From JAOZHU01 sp964506435 (GTDB lineage: Archaea; Thermoproteota; Bathyarchaeia; Bathyarchaeales; Bathycorpusculaceae), in the NCBI GenBank assembly GCA_964506435.1, contig CAZDLK010000007.1, positions 1 to 47,794 of the forward strand: a DNA stretch of 47,794 nt, written 5' to 3'. The notes under the pieces are model-generated. The model did no database searches, was not told the origin of the DNA, and saw nothing but the letters and a program-made list of their open reading frames with translations. Shown piece by piece: positions 7,930 to 15,469 of the stretch (within the stretch, counting starts at the first letter, position 1; every line of letters starts with the position of its first letter). A program made the translations under genes and the position numbers.

Positions 7930-8292
7930 TTAACTTTTTCTTTTCTTTTCAGGCTTTTTTGTTTCTGCGGCAGGTTCAGGTGCTGTTTCTTCTGGTTTCG
8001 GTTCTTCCTTTTTCTCTTCGATCTCAGTGGTTATTTCCTCTATGGGTTTCGGCGGCGGTGTAGTAGCCATTGTCCAGCCAATCCATGCGCCTATTGCTAG
8101 AATTGCAACAAACGCTACAAGCACTGGTATAGCTATTAGCCAGTATCTAACGTCTGCTAGACTGCCTACATTAAGCCATGGTAACGCATTGATTATTGGT
8201 TCGTAAAAGAAAAGTGCTGCAACGTAGAATACAGCAACCAGCACGCATACTAGGCAGATTACTCCACCTATTGCTTGGTCTTTGCTTGCCAT
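7930..8292 (-). CDS. Two-helix membrane protein with charged Pro/Glu/Lys tail
   Basis: A 120-residue protein with two membrane helices (about residues 9-30 and 49-74) and a low-complexity cytosolic tail of about 40 residues alternating Glu, Lys and Pro (IEEKKEEPKPEETAPEP). I do not recognise a family. The start ATG 8292 is the first in frame. It lies downstream of the adenosylhomocysteinase gene on the same strand with 78 nt between them, so it could be cotranscribed, but no functional link is visible. Confidence 0.6.
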   Translation of the reverse strand: MASKDQAIGGVICLVCVLVAVFYVAALFFYEPIINALPWLNVGSLADVRYWLIAIPVLVAFVAILAIGAWIGWTMATTPPPKPIEEITTEIEEKKEEPKPEETAPEPAAETKKPEKKRKS

Positions 8293-8370
8293 TTATTAAT
8301 TCACCACTTATAGCCATGTTTATTATCTTAGTCCATTTAAAGTTTACCGTGAGGGTTCAACATGTGCAGG

Positions 8371-9627
8371 TTATGTGGTTCCCATTTCCCATGTTGAAAG
8401 GTACTTTTGTTGTTCAGGCGTGAGCTTGTCGATTGTTATGCCCATTGCTTTAAGTTTCAGTTCAGCTACGTTTGCATCGATTTCTTGTGGTACAGTGTAA
8501 ACTTTCGGAGCCATTTTCGCGTTTTTAGCCATGTACTCTGCGCATAATGCTTGGTTTGCGAAGGACATGTCCATGACTTCAGACGGGTGGCCTTCTGCTG
8601 CTGCTAGGTTTACGAGTCTGCCTTCAGCCAAGAGGTACAGTTTTCTGCCGTCCTTCAGCAGGTACTCTTCCAGATTGGGTCGCATGGTCCTTTTTGCTGT
8701 TGAAAGCTCCTCTAGCCCTTGCAGGCTTATTTCGACGTTGAAGTGTCCGCTGTTGGCGATTATGGCGCCGCTTTTCATTTTTTGCATGTGTTCTTTTCTT
8801 ATGACGTTGATGTCGCCTGTGGCGGTTACGAATATGTCGCCTATGCTGGCGGCTTCGGCTATGGGCATGACGCGTAGCCCGTTCATTGCTGCTTCTAGTG
8901 CTCTAAGCGGGTTCACTTCGGTTACTATGACGTTTGCGCCTAAGCCTTGTGCGCGCATGGCTATGCCTCTTGAGCACCAGCCGTAGCCGCAGACCACGAA
9001 GGTTTTGCCTGCTAAAAGCGTGTTCGTTGCGCGTAAAATGCCGTCAATCGTGCTTTGTCCTGTGCCGTAGCGGTTGTCAAACATGTACTTCGTGTACGCG
9101 TCGTTTACGGCTATTATCGCGTATTTTAGGCTGCTGTCTTTCTCCATGGCGCGTAAGCGCACTACGCCTGTGGTGGTTTCTTCGGTTCCGCCTTTAACGT
9201 TGGCTAATTCGCTTTGGCGTTTGCTGTGGAGTGTGCCGACGAGGTCTGCGCCGTCGTCAAGCGTTATCACAGGCTTATAATCTAATGCATGGTTGATGCA
9301 CTGGTAGTATTCTTCCGTATTCTGCCCGCGCCATGCGAAGACGTGGATGCCTTCTTCCGCGAGCGCTGCTGCCACATCGTCCTGCGTGGAGAGCGGGTTG
9401 GAGCCGCAAAGTGCTACTGTAGCGCCGCCGGCTGCTAAGGCTTCTACGAGGACGGCTGTTTCCTTTGTTACGTGCAGGCACGCGCCTAAAGTTAAGCCCG
9501 CTAATGGTTTTTCTTCGCTGAATCTCTTTTTGATTTGACTTAGCACAGGCATGTGCGCGGTTGCCCACTCGATTTGTAAATGCCCTTGGGGCGCTAATGT
9601 TTGGTTTTTAACTTGGGAGTCTTTCAT
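8371..9627 (-). CDS. ahcY: Adenosylhomocysteinase
   Basis: This NAD-dependent cytosolic enzyme reversibly hydrolyses S-adenosylhomocysteine to adenosine and homocysteine, relieving product inhibition of methyltransferases. The protein has 418 residues, the short archaeal type lacking the insertion of eukaryotic enzymes. Visible signatures are LDDGAD at 123-128, EETTTGVVRL at 149-158, and GTGQSTIDGI before the NAD-binding CGYGWCSRG at about 213-221. The C-terminal PSEVMDMSFANQA is also conserved. ATG 9627 has AAGGA upstream. Two methyltransferase genes occur elsewhere in this window, but not in an operon with it. Confidence 0.97.
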   Translation of the reverse strand: MKDSQVKNQTLAPQGHLQIEWATAHMPVLSQIKKRFSEEKPLAGLTLGACLHVTKETAVLVEALAAGGATVALCGSNPLSTQDDVAAALAEEGIHVFAWRGQNTEEYYQCINHALDYKPVITLDDGADLVGTLHSKRQSELANVKGGTEETTTGVVRLRAMEKDSSLKYAIIAVNDAYTKYMFDNRYGTGQSTIDGILRATNTLLAGKTFVVCGYGWCSRGIAMRAQGLGANVIVTEVNPLRALEAAMNGLRVMPIAEAASIGDIFVTATGDINVIRKEHMQKMKSGAIIANSGHFNVEISLQGLEELSTAKRTMRPNLEEYLLKDGRKLYLLAEGRLVNLAAAEGHPSEVMDMSFANQALCAEYMAKNAKMAPKVYTVPQEIDANVAELKLKAMGITIDKLTPEQQKYLSTWEMGTT

Positions 9628-9796
9628 TTTGTTTTCCTTCTTTTAGAAAAGATTGTTGGCTGGCTATTTATCTTTGCTTCATTGTTTGGAATAAACGTTG
9701 GCTTTCGCATGTTTGTTAATGGTTTGTTGGGTAGTTTTTGCTGCGGGAAAGGTTTAATTATTGTTTGCTTGAACCTATTTTGTGAGGTGCACGCGT

Positions 9797-10402
9797 TTGA
9801 GGGAATCTTTTGCCGAGTTTATTAATAACACGTTAGGCTCACGCGTTTTGTTGATTACGTGCGGGTTGCCTGGAACTTGGAAAACCGAGACTTCGGAGGA
9901 AGTTGCCAAGCTTAAGGGGTATCCGATTCTCAGGAGTGATTTGATTCGGTTGGAAGTTCTGAAGAACGAGGATGTGTTTGACGCGAAAATTGCAGGCGAC
10001 ATGCGTAAACGATTGTCGGTTTATGATGAACTGTTTCGCCGCGCAGACGACCATGCGCAGAAAAGCAAGCAAGGCGTGATTTTGGACGCCACTTTTGTTA
10101 CGCAGGAGTTGCGGCGGCGCGCGGCTGAAATTGCAGCAAAACACGACATGACCTTTGCGATTCTCCAAACAAACTGTTCTGAAGACGCGTCTGTTGCGCG
10201 GATTCTGAGGCGCACTAAGGAGAAGTATGAGTCGAACGCGTTGACTGTGGAGGCTTACCGTAACAACAAGAGCAAGTTTGAGCCTGTTGATGTGGATGAT
10301 TTGAAGAAGCTGTATCCGAAGCTTAAGATAGTGCATTTTACGGTGGACACGGAGCATGATGCGCCTGAAACTTGGTTCGTGATTGGCGTGGAAAACAGGT
10401 AA
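9797..10402 (+). CDS. P-loop kinase of the AAA_33 type with a variant Walker A
   Basis: A 201-residue nucleotide-binding protein related to small-molecule or nucleic-acid 5'-kinases. The P-loop reads GLPGTWKT at residues 23-30: Trp stands where a Gly normally precedes the Lys. Further marks are ILRSDLIR (about 45-52), ILDATFV (Walker-B-like) and an Arg-rich lid, RILRRTKEKYE. The start is TTG 9797, set by GAGGTG 7 nt upstream; GTG 9782 in the same frame is an alternative. It is followed at once by the PHP gene. The substrate is unknown. Related kinase domains are fused to APH-like domains in bacteria, and such an APH-like gene lies at 11286-12293. Confidence 0.8.
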   Translation: MRESFAEFINNTLGSRVLLITCGLPGTWKTETSEEVAKLKGYPILRSDLIRLEVLKNEDVFDAKIAGDMRKRLSVYDELFRRADDHAQKSKQGVILDATFVTQELRRRAAEIAAKHDMTFAILQTNCSEDASVARILRRTKEKYESNALTVEAYRNNKSKFEPVDVDDLKKLYPKLKIVHFTVDTEHDAPETWFVIGVENR

Positions 10403-10421
10403 CTGGTCGCGCGCTTTAGCA

Positions 10422-11285
10422 ATGATAATTGATTTGCATATTCACTCGAAAAGTTCCGATGGCGCTTTGGCTGTTGACGAGGTTATTGCTGAAGCTAAGC
10501 GCAGGCGCATCGGGTTCATGGCGATTACTGATCATGATTCGATTGGTTGCCAAGAAGTGGCTGTGGCGTTGGCGGGCCAAGCGGGAATCCGCTATGTGAC
10601 GGGCGTCGAATTGAACGTGACTTTTCAGCATCCGCGATACCGTGACGGCAAAGTCATATCGCTGGATTTTTTGGGTTACCAGTTTGACGCGGCAAATAAA
10701 GCCTTGAAAACGAAGTTGGAGCAGATGGCTGCGTACCGCGAGGAAAGAGCCGCAAAAATCCTAAACAACCTCAATGCTGAGTTCGAGAAAGAAGGCATCA
10801 GCAAGCTAACAACGGGCGATTTTGAGGAGATTCAGGCTTCCGTTGACGGCACCCTTGGCAGACCACACATTGCAGATTATCTTGTGCGAAAAGGCATTGT
10901 CAAGAATAGGCAGGAAGCCTTTGACCGTTACCTTGTGAAGTGTGATGTGCCGAAGTTTCCGCTTTACCTTGAAGAAGCGTCCACGCTGGTGAGGACTGCT
11001 GGAGGAAAACTAGTAATAGCCCATCCAAATGACCCTCATGGGACTTCGCTTGTGGCGTTAACCAAGGCTCTGCCTGAGCAGACGGCAATAATAGCAGAGT
11101 CAATGCTGACGCATATTGACGGCGTGGAATGTTGGCACTCCAGAAACGATGCCCAAACAACAGAGCATTACATAAAATTTGCTAAAAATCACGGTCTAAT
11201 CATGACTGGAGGGAGCGACTGCCATCAAAAACCCATAATTATGGGTACAGTGAAAATCCCAGAGTATGTGGCTACTCAATTCTGA
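10422..11285 (+). CDS. PHP-domain phosphoesterase
   Basis: A 287-residue metal-dependent phosphoesterase. The PHP motifs are all present: DLHIHSKSSDG at residues 4-14, AITDHDS about 38-44, GVELN, AHPND in the middle, and GGSDCH near the end. The layout matches single-domain PHP enzymes such as nucleoside 3',5'-bisphosphate phosphatase/5'-3' exoRNase (RNase AM/TrpH) rather than PolX or histidinol phosphatase. ATG 10422 is chosen because DLHIH starts three residues later, as is usual. The kinase gene ends 19 nt upstream, suggesting cotranscription and perhaps a shared nucleotide or RNA substrate. Confidence 0.85.
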   Translation: MIIDLHIHSKSSDGALAVDEVIAEAKRRRIGFMAITDHDSIGCQEVAVALAGQAGIRYVTGVELNVTFQHPRYRDGKVISLDFLGYQFDAANKALKTKLEQMAAYREERAAKILNNLNAEFEKEGISKLTTGDFEEIQASVDGTLGRPHIADYLVRKGIVKNRQEAFDRYLVKCDVPKFPLYLEEASTLVRTAGGKLVIAHPNDPHGTSLVALTKALPEQTAIIAESMLTHIDGVECWHSRNDAQTTEHYIKFAKNHGLIMTGGSDCHQKPIIMGTVKIPEYVATQF

Positions 11286-12293
11286 TTATAGTCCTTTCGC
11301 GTATGTTGTTGCTAGTTTGAAGTATGCTTTTGCTTCCTTTTTTGCTGCGCGCTTATCGTTACTACGTACATTGGGATCTTTGAGTTTGAAGCTGACTACT
11401 TTGCCGCGCACGCAGGCTCGGTAGCACTTGTAGAAAGGCAGAAGCAGCGGCAACTCTTGATCTCCAGAATACCTGATGTATTTTTCAATGAAGAATTCAG
11501 ACAAGTCCGTTCGTCCTTTAAAGTCTAAGTCCATGGCTAAGAAAGCCACATCAGCGGCAACATCGCAGTACCTGAACCGCTCATTGAATTCTATGGCGTC
11601 AAAAATGTAAACGCGGTCTGCCACGAAAATGTTGTCTGAGTGGATGTCGCCGTGGCAATCTCTAATTTTGCCGTCTGCAATTCTCTTCGCGAAAAGCGCT
11701 TTTTTGTTCTGCATGAACGCCTTGACTTTCTCGCGGATTAGCCTAAACTCGTCAGCAGCTATAGTTGTGCCAATGTACTCTTCAGTCTGATCGAAATTCT
11801 CCTTCCAATTCGTCTCTATCATCGCTAATGAGCCGAACTCGCTTGTTTGCTTGACTGTTTCCGCTTTAGCGTGAAAATCCGCTATGGTTCTTGCTATATT
11901 ATCAACAAGCTTCTCGTCAACCTTGTTCTCTTTAAGGAGATTGCTCAGCATCGTTTCCTGTGGCATCCGTTTCATCTTCACCGCGTACTCCACCGTTTCT
12001 CCTGCGCCCTTAATGCGTATGGCTTCTGCTTTGTTGATGGGAACAACTTCAAGGTACATGTCGCCGCACAAGCGCCTGTTAAGCTGCAGTTCTTTTTCGC
12101 AGAAGAACCGCCTCTTTTCCAGAGTGGTGAAGTCTAAAAAGCCGAAGTTAACCGCCTTTTTTACTTTGTAAACAAAACGCGGGGTTAAAAAGACAAACGA
12201 TATGTGTGTCTGCACCAGCTCAACGCTGTTTACGTTTTCGTCGTAAGCTTCAGGCTTCATTAATGCTTCCACAACTTGTTTCTGAGCCGACAT
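11286..12293 (-). CDS. Aminoglycoside-phosphotransferase-like kinase
   Basis: A 335-residue protein kinase-fold enzyme. The catalytic loop is RDCHGDIHSDNIF (HGD at 214-216, metal-binding Asn 221), followed by the DFG-equivalent IFDAIEF at about 229-235. The N-terminal lobe has FVYKVKKAVNFGFLDF. The pattern matches the APH-family kinases that in bacteria are fused to an AAA_33 P-loop kinase. Here that domain is encoded separately on the other strand at 9797-10402. ATG 12293 is preferred; a TTG at 12335 would add 14 unconserved residues. The substrate is unknown and drug resistance should not be assumed. It converges with the PHP gene with no space between them. Confidence 0.8.
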   Translation of the reverse strand: MSAQKQVVEALMKPEAYDENVNSVELVQTHISFVFLTPRFVYKVKKAVNFGFLDFTTLEKRRFFCEKELQLNRRLCGDMYLEVVPINKAEAIRIKGAGETVEYAVKMKRMPQETMLSNLLKENKVDEKLVDNIARTIADFHAKAETVKQTSEFGSLAMIETNWKENFDQTEEYIGTTIAADEFRLIREKVKAFMQNKKALFAKRIADGKIRDCHGDIHSDNIFVADRVYIFDAIEFNERFRYCDVAADVAFLAMDLDFKGRTDLSEFFIEKYIRYSGDQELPLLLPFYKCYRACVRGKVVSFKLKDPNVRSNDKRAAKKEAKAYFKLATTYAKGL

Positions 12294-12355
12294 GCCATGT
12301 GCGCCTTCTGTTGTGAACAGAACTTTAACGAGCAATATAGAATTATCTGTGTGCT

Positions 12356-12380
12356 AAATCGCATGGAACAACTGCGATTT
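12356..12380. promoter_or_regulatory. Perfect 8-bp inverted repeat between divergent genes
   Basis: AAATCGCA (12356-12363) and TGCGATTT (12373-12380) form a perfect inverted repeat with a 9-nt spacer between the APH-like gene and the small gene at 12503. It may be an operator or an RNA hairpin; no regulator is known. Confidence 0.35.
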
Positions 12381-12460
12381 TACAGGTTAACAGTGATGTA
12401 GCTATGTGTTCCAAACGCGGTTAGGTGCAGTCAATGATATATTACCATTTCGGAATGAAC

Positions 12461-12468
12461 TATTAAAT
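12461..12468 (+). promoter_or_regulatory. TATA box of the 38-residue protein gene
   Basis: TATTAAAT at 12461-12468 in the plus direction predicts a transcript start near 12490, so the small gene at 12503 would have a very short leader. Confidence 0.45.
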
Positions 12469-12502
12469 ACTCATTCACGTTACCTGTGACTTGGCGAACC
12501 AC

Positions 12503-12619
12503 ATGAACATCGACACCATAGCGGACCTAAAAGTGGCACTTAAGGAAGTAGGCTACTCCAATAAAGCAGTAACAGAAATCCTGAAATGGTACACTACCGA
12601 CCGTACTATTCCAAACTAG
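12503..12619 (+). CDS. Small protein of 38 residues
   Basis: ATG 12503 opens a 38-codon frame (MNIDTIADLKVALKEVGYSN then KAVTEILKWYTT) ending at TAG 12617-12619. An in-frame TTG at 12491 with GTGA upstream would add four residues. The peptide reads as two short helices with a GYSNKAVTEILKWY core that resembles tiny archaeal proteins of similar length I have seen in this group, so I regard it as real. A TATA box lies 35-40 nt upstream. Function unknown; it may bind a partner protein or nucleic acid. Confidence 0.55.
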   Translation: MNIDTIADLKVALKEVGYSNKAVTEILKWYTTDRTIPN

Positions 12620-12631
12620 CTTGTGCAGCAA

Positions 12632-13243
12632 CTATTTTTTAATGTAGCCTAAAACAGCGTCCGCTTGCTCCTTCGAGACGCTTTCGGATTGGCTCAGAGA
12701 AGTCACTATATCCGAAATTTTCGCCAACGCATGAACCCTGTAACCTGCCTTTTCAAGTTTTTCTCTGCCGCCCTGCTCCCTGTCCACCACAACCAGCAAA
12801 TGCCGCACATGCGCGCCACGTTCTTCCAGCGGCTTTATTCCCTCAAGCTTTGACAAGCCCTCACTAACCACATCATCAAAAAACAACACGCTATCGCCTT
12901 GCGCTACTTCTGCGCCCGCAGTTCTACCTGTTACGCCATACGCCTTGTTCTCTTTCCTCACCACAACACACGGCAAATCTACTTCGCAGGCGATGCTTGG
13001 CAAAATCAGTGCACCTTTAAGCTCAATAGACGCCAACTTTGTTATCTGCTCAGTCGCCATTATCTGCTTAACAGCGTTCGCCGCAGCGTCAGCAACCGCG
13101 CAAAGCTCTTTCGGCGAAGAAAGCAAACACGCTAAATCAATATAATACGGGCTTAACGCTCCAGACTTTATCCTGAAACTGCCAAACTTCAAGCAGCCAG
13201 ACCTATACAACGCGCCAGCAACCACAGTAGTTACAGCAGACAC
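12632..13243 (-). CDS. Orotate phosphoribosyltransferase-like protein
   Basis: A 203-residue type I PRTase. The N-terminal FGSFRIKSGALSPYYIDL (about residues 21-38) is the OPRT signature and VVRKENKAYGVTGRTAG (about 93-109) is the flexible-loop region. The PRPP-binding motif reads VLFFDDVVSEGLSKLE, whereas classic OPRTs have DDVxTTGxS: the two acidic residues are kept but the TTG is SEG. It could be the pyrimidine-pathway PyrE (orotate + PRPP to OMP) or a paralogue with another base. The start is GTG 13243. Its neighbour across a divergent promoter is another pyrimidine-type gene (dCTP deaminase-like). Confidence 0.75.
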   Translation of the reverse strand: MSAVTTVVAGALYRSGCLKFGSFRIKSGALSPYYIDLACLLSSPKELCAVADAAANAVKQIMATEQITKLASIELKGALILPSIACEVDLPCVVVRKENKAYGVTGRTAGAEVAQGDSVLFFDDVVSEGLSKLEGIKPLEERGAHVRHLLVVVDREQGGREKLEKAGYRVHALAKISDIVTSLSQSESVSKEQADAVLGYIKK

Positions 13244-13400
13244 TTCTGAAACCCCTAACTTGAATGCGGAATCACAAATTTAACCCTTTACCGTTGTCCA
13301 CTTAGCCTCCACAGAAGCTAACGCCAAAATTAACCTATAAAGGGAGGGGGGTAGCATCTCTCACACAGACGCAATTCTCAGTCCAACGCGTAATTTCAAA

Positions 13401-13444
13401 AGATATATAACACGCCAGCGCCGTATTGGTAAAAAGTTCGGAGG
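13401..13444 (+). promoter_or_regulatory. Promoter and ribosome site of the dCTP deaminase-like gene
   Basis: The box AGATATATAA lies at 13401-13410 and GGAGG at 13440-13444, 9 nt before the TTG start at 13454. Further upstream, CTATAAAGGGAGGGGGGTAG (about 13334-13353) looks like a second G-rich TATA element, distantly reminiscent of the four-copy element described elsewhere. Confidence 0.5.
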
Positions 13445-13453
13445 CAGACACAA

Positions 13454-13975
13454 TTGGGCATATTAGGGAGAGACAAACTAAAAGAACTAATCGACAACTA
13501 CAAAATCATTTACCCTCATGATTACACGTTACTAGACGGCGACGGCTACATCCTAACCGTCAAAGAAGAAACCACCGTGAACTACTTGGAACATAAAAAC
13601 ATAGTGTCTCACGAAGTTGTTTTCACCCCGCCGAACCTAGTAGCGCACTTAACAGCCAAAAGCAAGTATGGCAGAATGGGCTTATCCTTCCTGAACGCTG
13701 CTAAAGTGCACAGCGGCTTCATCGGGCGCATCGTGCTGGAACTCGTGAACCTAAGCAACGACCGCCACCCCATAGTCATCAAACGCGGCGACCCCTTCAT
13801 GCACATGGAGTTCATCACACGCGAAGGCGAACCCTCACCATACATGGGCGAATTCCAATTTCAATACTTAACCGACGAAGAAATACTCATGTATATTCCA
13901 ATCCTGAAAAAAGTTTTTCCGAACTACGAAGAACTCGCTACGACATGGTTCAAAAACAAAAGACTACAAGCGTAG
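13454..13975 (+). CDS. dCTP deaminase/dUTPase-family protein
   Basis: A 173-residue trimeric beta-fold protein of the dCTP deaminase/dUTPase superfamily. It keeps the core AKSKYGRMGLSFLNAA (counterpart of SSLGRLGL) and HSGFIGRIVLELVN with the catalytic-type Glu after IVL. Differences from classic Dcd are Lys-Tyr for the second Ser-Leu and His-Ser where Asp-Pro/Ala precedes GF. It may be a true dCTP deaminase, a dUTPase or a relative with another nucleotide. TTG 13454 is fixed by GGAGG 9 nt upstream. Its codons end mostly in A or C, unlike the gene that follows uL16 further on. Confidence 0.75.
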   Translation: MGILGRDKLKELIDNYKIIYPHDYTLLDGDGYILTVKEETTVNYLEHKNIVSHEVVFTPPNLVAHLTAKSKYGRMGLSFLNAAKVHSGFIGRIVLELVNLSNDRHPIVIKRGDPFMHMEFITREGEPSPYMGEFQFQYLTDEEILMYIPILKKVFPNYEELATTWFKNKRLQA

Positions 13976-13986
13976 TCCCCTTTTTC

Positions 13987-15300
13987 CTATTTCTGAAAAA
14001 CATGAATTTCCCTGCCCACTTTATGTCTCTCTTCAGCATCAACAAAAGACGCTATCCTCGCCATATTCTCTTTTACTTCAACATCTCCAGCGAAAACGGG
14101 CTCTTGAAACAGCAACACCCGCGTGAAGCCCACGCTCACGGCTTTCTCGTCAACAGGCATTGTAACAGGCTTACCTGAACGAGTCCGCATGTAAGGCGTC
14201 ACAAGCACTAACCGCCCACCCTTTCGCAACAGTCCATAAGCCTCTTTCAGGAAGCTATAGTATAAAGGCTCAAGCTTGGCAACAATTTTCTCTGCATACG
14301 GCACAGTAGGCACCTGCCGCAGCGCTGGACCCAAATCAGGCTCCGTCGCTATGCAATCCACTTCTTCGCCAACCTCGCCCGTTAACCTGCAAGCGTCACC
14401 CTGCACAACCGCGTAATCCGCCTCTTTCAACGCATACTCTTTTTTGAGCCACGCCAAATTCGCCACTGCCGCTTTGACGCACCACGAGTTGATGTCCACG
14501 CCAACCACCTTCACGCCTGACAACAGCGCTTCCTGAAGGATTGTGCCGACTCCGCAGAACGGATCAAGCAAAAGCTTCCCCGAAGTGCACGAAGCCAAGT
14601 TCACCATAATCCGCGCCAGCCGTGGTGATATGGCAAAAATCTTGCGCTGGCAGGGCTTGCCTACATCGCGTTTTTGGAACTCAAACGGATTATGCACCGC
14701 CGCGGTAGTGGCGATTACTGTTTGTTTTTTGCCTATGCAGAACAGGGTTTCAGCTCTGTTTTCAACAAAGTTTTTCTTTAAAACTTCCACAGGGCTCAGT
14801 TGCGGTTGCTCTCTGGTTCTGGAAAATCCCATGAAGCTTGATTTTCTGCCCTTCGCTGCCAGTTCTCGCTTTATTCTGCTTCCTACAAACCGCTGAATGC
14901 CCTTGGAAACTGGACGCAGAGAATCCTCTGCGCAGTAGATGCTTACGCCGAAAACAGTTTTTCCAGGTGCTGGGCCAGTTTTTTCTGTAATTAAGTTGCT
15001 TGTCGCAAGTTCTTCTTGGATTTGTTTTCGCGCCTGCTTGTTCTTTTGAAGAAACGCTTTTTCCACAATCTGCGTTGCAAAATCCGTCGTTGCTCTTCCG
15101 ATTTTCAAGATTCCGCCTAACTCTTCAATGGCTAGCGCATTTGCGTTATCCTCAATGCCGACAGTGAAGAATTCTCTTGAAATCTGACGTACCTCGAATT
15201 GTGTTTCTCTGGCTTGTAGAAACGAGATGATCTCTGCTAGTGATAATTTCCAATTTTTTCCTGAAATAAACACGTAGGCTGCTTGAGTGGCGCTGGGCAT
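13987..15300 (-). CDS. tRNA (guanine-N2)-methyltransferase, Trm11/TrmG10 family
   Basis: A 437-residue enzyme: an N-terminal THUMP-type RNA-binding region (about residues 1-170) and a C-terminal Rossmann methyltransferase with the SAM motif LLLDPFCGVGTILQEALLSG and VVGVDIN. It would methylate N2 of a tRNA guanosine, position 10 in the best known archaeal enzymes. Motif IV, usually DPPYG, reads ATEPDLGPALR here. The start is ATG 15300: a TATA box (15326-15334) just upstream excludes the long open frame extending to 15471. It ends 11 nt from the convergent dCTP deaminase-like gene. Confidence 0.85.
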   Translation of the reverse strand: MPSATQAAYVFISGKNWKLSLAEIISFLQARETQFEVRQISREFFTVGIEDNANALAIEELGGILKIGRATTDFATQIVEKAFLQKNKQARKQIQEELATSNLITEKTGPAPGKTVFGVSIYCAEDSLRPVSKGIQRFVGSRIKRELAAKGRKSSFMGFSRTREQPQLSPVEVLKKNFVENRAETLFCIGKKQTVIATTAAVHNPFEFQKRDVGKPCQRKIFAISPRLARIMVNLASCTSGKLLLDPFCGVGTILQEALLSGVKVVGVDINSWCVKAAVANLAWLKKEYALKEADYAVVQGDACRLTGEVGEEVDCIATEPDLGPALRQVPTVPYAEKIVAKLEPLYYSFLKEAYGLLRKGGRLVLVTPYMRTRSGKPVTMPVDEKAVSVGFTRVLLFQEPVFAGDVEVKENMARIASFVDAEERHKVGREIHVFQK

Positions 15301-15325
15301 TTCACGAATGCTAAAGCAGACCTTA

Positions 15326-15334
15326 CTATATAAG
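15326..15334 (-). promoter_or_regulatory. TATA box of the tRNA methyltransferase gene
   Basis: CTTATATAG on the minus strand at 15334-15326 ends 26 nt before ATG 15300, so the mRNA is probably leaderless. This decides the start of the gene. Confidence 0.6.
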
Positions 15335-15427
15335 CAGGTGACCCGTTTTGCCTCAAATAGCTTGGCTGTTTGCTTGACTACAAAAATAGACAAACATGCA
15401 GTGGTCAGCGGATATCGTTGCAAATCG

Positions 15428-15435
15428 TTTAAATA
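15428..15435 (+). promoter_or_regulatory. TATA box of the uL16 gene
   Basis: TTTAAATA at 15428-15435, about 35 nt before ATG 15470, faces the uL16-ppsA operon and is divergent from the tRNA methyltransferase promoter. Confidence 0.6.
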
Positions 15436-15469
15436 GCGCTTAGGGGTGTATGCTAAAAAGGGATGTTGC

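Noticed and set aside
8531..8986. 151-codon plus-strand frame under adenosylhomocysteinase
   Set aside because: It overlaps the NAD-binding core of a certain gene and has the composition expected of a reverse-strand shadow.
11286..12293. Aminoglycoside resistance gene
   Set aside because: Only the kinase fold is shared; the sequence follows the uncharacterised APH-like group and is in a chromosomal archaeal context.
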